Part shown: positions 62,776 through 64,000 of the stretch, piece after piece
How the letters are laid out: the number at the start of each line of letters is the position of its first letter
How positions within the stretch are numbered: position 1 is the stretch's first letter
Origin: JAHEDH01 sp963753285
GTDB lineage: Bacteria > Actinomycetota > Acidimicrobiia > Spongiisociales > ZC4RG35
Direction of reading: 5' to 3'
Assembly: GCA_963753285.1 (NCBI GenBank)
Contig: CAVWBT010000003.1
Location: forward strand, 186,001-250,000
DNA length: 64,000 nucleotides
The notes under the pieces: model-generated
Databases searched by the model: none
Told to the model about the DNA's origin: nothing
The model's input: only the letters and a program-made list of their open reading frames with translations
Program-made: the position numbers and the translations under genes

Positions 62776-63743
62776 TCGTCGACGCCGCCCACTACCGAGC
62801 CGGTCACCGAGAGCCGGATCCGTTCGAGCTCGACGGCGCCCTGGCATGGGATCGTCGATCGGGGTCCTTCTCCTGGATCGGGTTGTACGAGCCCGACGAG
62901 GCGGAGTTCGATGCGGTCCGAAACGAGTACGACCTCCACGAACTCGCCGTCGAGGATGCCGTCAAGGCGCATCAGCGACCCAAACTCGAACGGTATGACG
63001 AGACGTTGTTCGTCGTGCTCAAGCCCGCCATCTACGACGACACGACCGAGACCGTGGAGTTCGGCGAGATCCACCTGTTCATCAACGACTACTTCGCGGT
63101 GGTCGTGCGCCATCGGAAGTCGAGCCAGCTCGTCGATGTGCGGCACTCACTGGAGGCCGACGTCGAAACGCTGCGGCTCGGGCCCGGTTCCGTTCTCCAC
63201 GCGATCACCGAACACGTCGTCGACAACTACCTCGTCGTCCTCGACGGTCTCGAACTCGACATCGCGCAGGTCGAGGGCGACGTGTTCGCCGACTCCGACG
63301 TGGTTCCGACCGAGCGGATCTATCGGCTGCTGCGGCAGGTGATCAACTTCTCGCAAGCCACGATCCCCCTGGTCGAGCCGCTCGACCGGCTCTCCAAGGG
63401 AAGCTTCGTCGGAGTGCACGCTGACTTGCGTGAGTATTTCCGCGACACCCACGACCTCCTCATCAGGGTGATCGATCGCATCAATGCCCTGCGGCAGCTG
63501 CTCACCTCGATCCTCGACGCCAACCTCACCCAGGTCACGGTCCGGCAGAACAACGACATGCGAAAGATCTCGGCGTGGGTGGCGATCGCCGCCGTCCCGA
63601 CGCTGCTGGCCGGTGTCTGGGGCATGAACTTCGACTCGATGCCCGAATTGAGCTGGAACGTCGGGTACCCACTCGCGATTCTGGTGATGGTGTCGATCAG
63701 CGGGCTTCTCTACCGCCGTTTCAAGGCGAGCGGCTGGCTGTGA
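62772..63743 (+). CDS. corA: CorA-family magnesium/cobalt transporter
   Basis: The product has 323 residues. A cytoplasmic alpha/beta funnel domain (residues 1-260) is followed by two C-terminal helices, the first ending in the selectivity motif Gly284-Met285-Asn286 (WGMNFDSMPE). The last helix ends in the basic YRRFKASGWL. It forms a pentamer in the inner membrane and admits Mg2+. Start ATG 62772 overlaps the upstream gene stop. Confidence 0.97.
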   Translation: MIVDAAHYRAGHREPDPFELDGALAWDRRSGSFSWIGLYEPDEAEFDAVRNEYDLHELAVEDAVKAHQRPKLERYDETLFVVLKPAIYDDTTETVEFGEIHLFINDYFAVVVRHRKSSQLVDVRHSLEADVETLRLGPGSVLHAITEHVVDNYLVVLDGLELDIAQVEGDVFADSDVVPTERIYRLLRQVINFSQATIPLVEPLDRLSKGSFVGVHADLREYFRDTHDLLIRVIDRINALRQLLTSILDANLTQVTVRQNNDMRKISAWVAIAAVPTLLAGVWGMNFDSMPELSWNVGYPLAILVMVSISGLLYRRFKASGWL

Positions 63744-63920
63744 TTCTGCGGGGACTGAATCCCCAGCACCCCAACGCCCAAGGCCTTGCCACCCACAGGC
63801 TTCCCGGCAGCAACAGCCCTCTCGTCCGCCGAGTCGACCGAGGACCGTCTCACAACACACGCCCCGGACCAAGCGGCGCTCCAACACCCCGCCAAACCCG
63901 CCAAGCGAACGTAGGACGTA

Positions 63921-63955
63921 GAACGTGGAACGTGGAACGTGGAACGTGGAACGTG
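63921..63955. repeat. Heptamer tandem repeat (GAACGTG)n
   Basis: Five perfect copies of GAACGTG, with related GTAGGAC and GTAGAAC units on the left and AACGTAGG on the right. The reverse complement CACGTTC is of the same type as the CACGT units at 22343-22370. The stretch 63744-63972 contains no gene I can support. Confidence 0.9.
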
Positions 63956-64000
63956 AACGTAGGATCACTGCCGTGTTCGATGTAGCGACGGCAGCGGTGG

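Noticed and set aside
63973..64000. GTG-started frame running off the right edge
   Set aside because: Only nine codons are visible, with no RBS; a gene may begin here but cannot be supported.

Overview
The window is about 64 kb of high-GC bacterial chromosome, densely coded mostly on the minus strand. It points to an actinobacterium (Actinomycetota). Signs are a WhiB-type iron-sulfur protein, an HspR-type (HAIR) operator in front of clpB, a SigK/RskA-type sigma and anti-sigma pair, a UfaA1-type lipid methyltransferase operon, DUF3151, DUF3159 and DUF427 proteins, and many GTG or TTG starts. Lipoproteins carry Thr-rich linkers after the lipobox, a habit I associate with Acidimicrobiia; that class assignment is inference. 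No rRNA, tRNA, transposase, integrase or CRISPR array was seen, so this reads as core chromosome with small accessory patches.

Layout. 0-8 kb: the end of a DUF2207 membrane protein, a secreted DUF6351 hydrolase-like protein, an ABC-2 exporter pair and a GH13 enzyme resembling glucosylglycerol hydrolase. 8-19.7 kb: DUF445 protein, HAD phosphatase, ClpB with its HAIR operator, small proteins, sulfatase, MscL, DUF3151, then an 88-bp tandem repeat array in front of a PadR / HAAS-NfeD / SPFH operon. 19.8-31 kb: cation antiporter, LiaF/PspC-like envelope genes, a five-gene lipid modification operon, a beta-propeller/CapA pair and a CHRD-like gene interrupted by an in-frame stop. 31-39 kb: orphan histidine kinase, EXPERA-like membrane protein, and a JQMP-ordered amino-acid ABC transporter. 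39-53 kb: dxs, then the phosphate module pstS-pstC-pstA-pstB-phoU-phoB-phoR, a second Na/Pi-transporter plus PhoU-like operon, and polyphosphate kinase. 53-64 kb: TetR, DUF3159, a KAS III enzyme, a peptidase-S51-like/CysRS-like fusion, alpha/beta hydrolase, DUF427, DUF1475, ECF sigma/anti-sigma, photolyase, WhiB, a membrane protein and CorA.

How it fits together. Two PHO boxes with exact 11-bp periodicity precede pstS and the Na/Pi transporter, so both transport systems probably answer to the PhoB/PhoR pair in the first operon. A SigK-like promoter motif (CATCC, 15-16 bp, CCGAA) lies in front of both the ECF sigma gene and, 31 kb away, the lipid operon. The two sites also share spacer sequence, suggesting one regulon joining membrane-lipid modification to an envelope or light stress response next to photolyase. 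Intergenic regions are unusually rich in palindromes and short tandem repeats. Several families recur at more than one locus and are the least explained part of the window.
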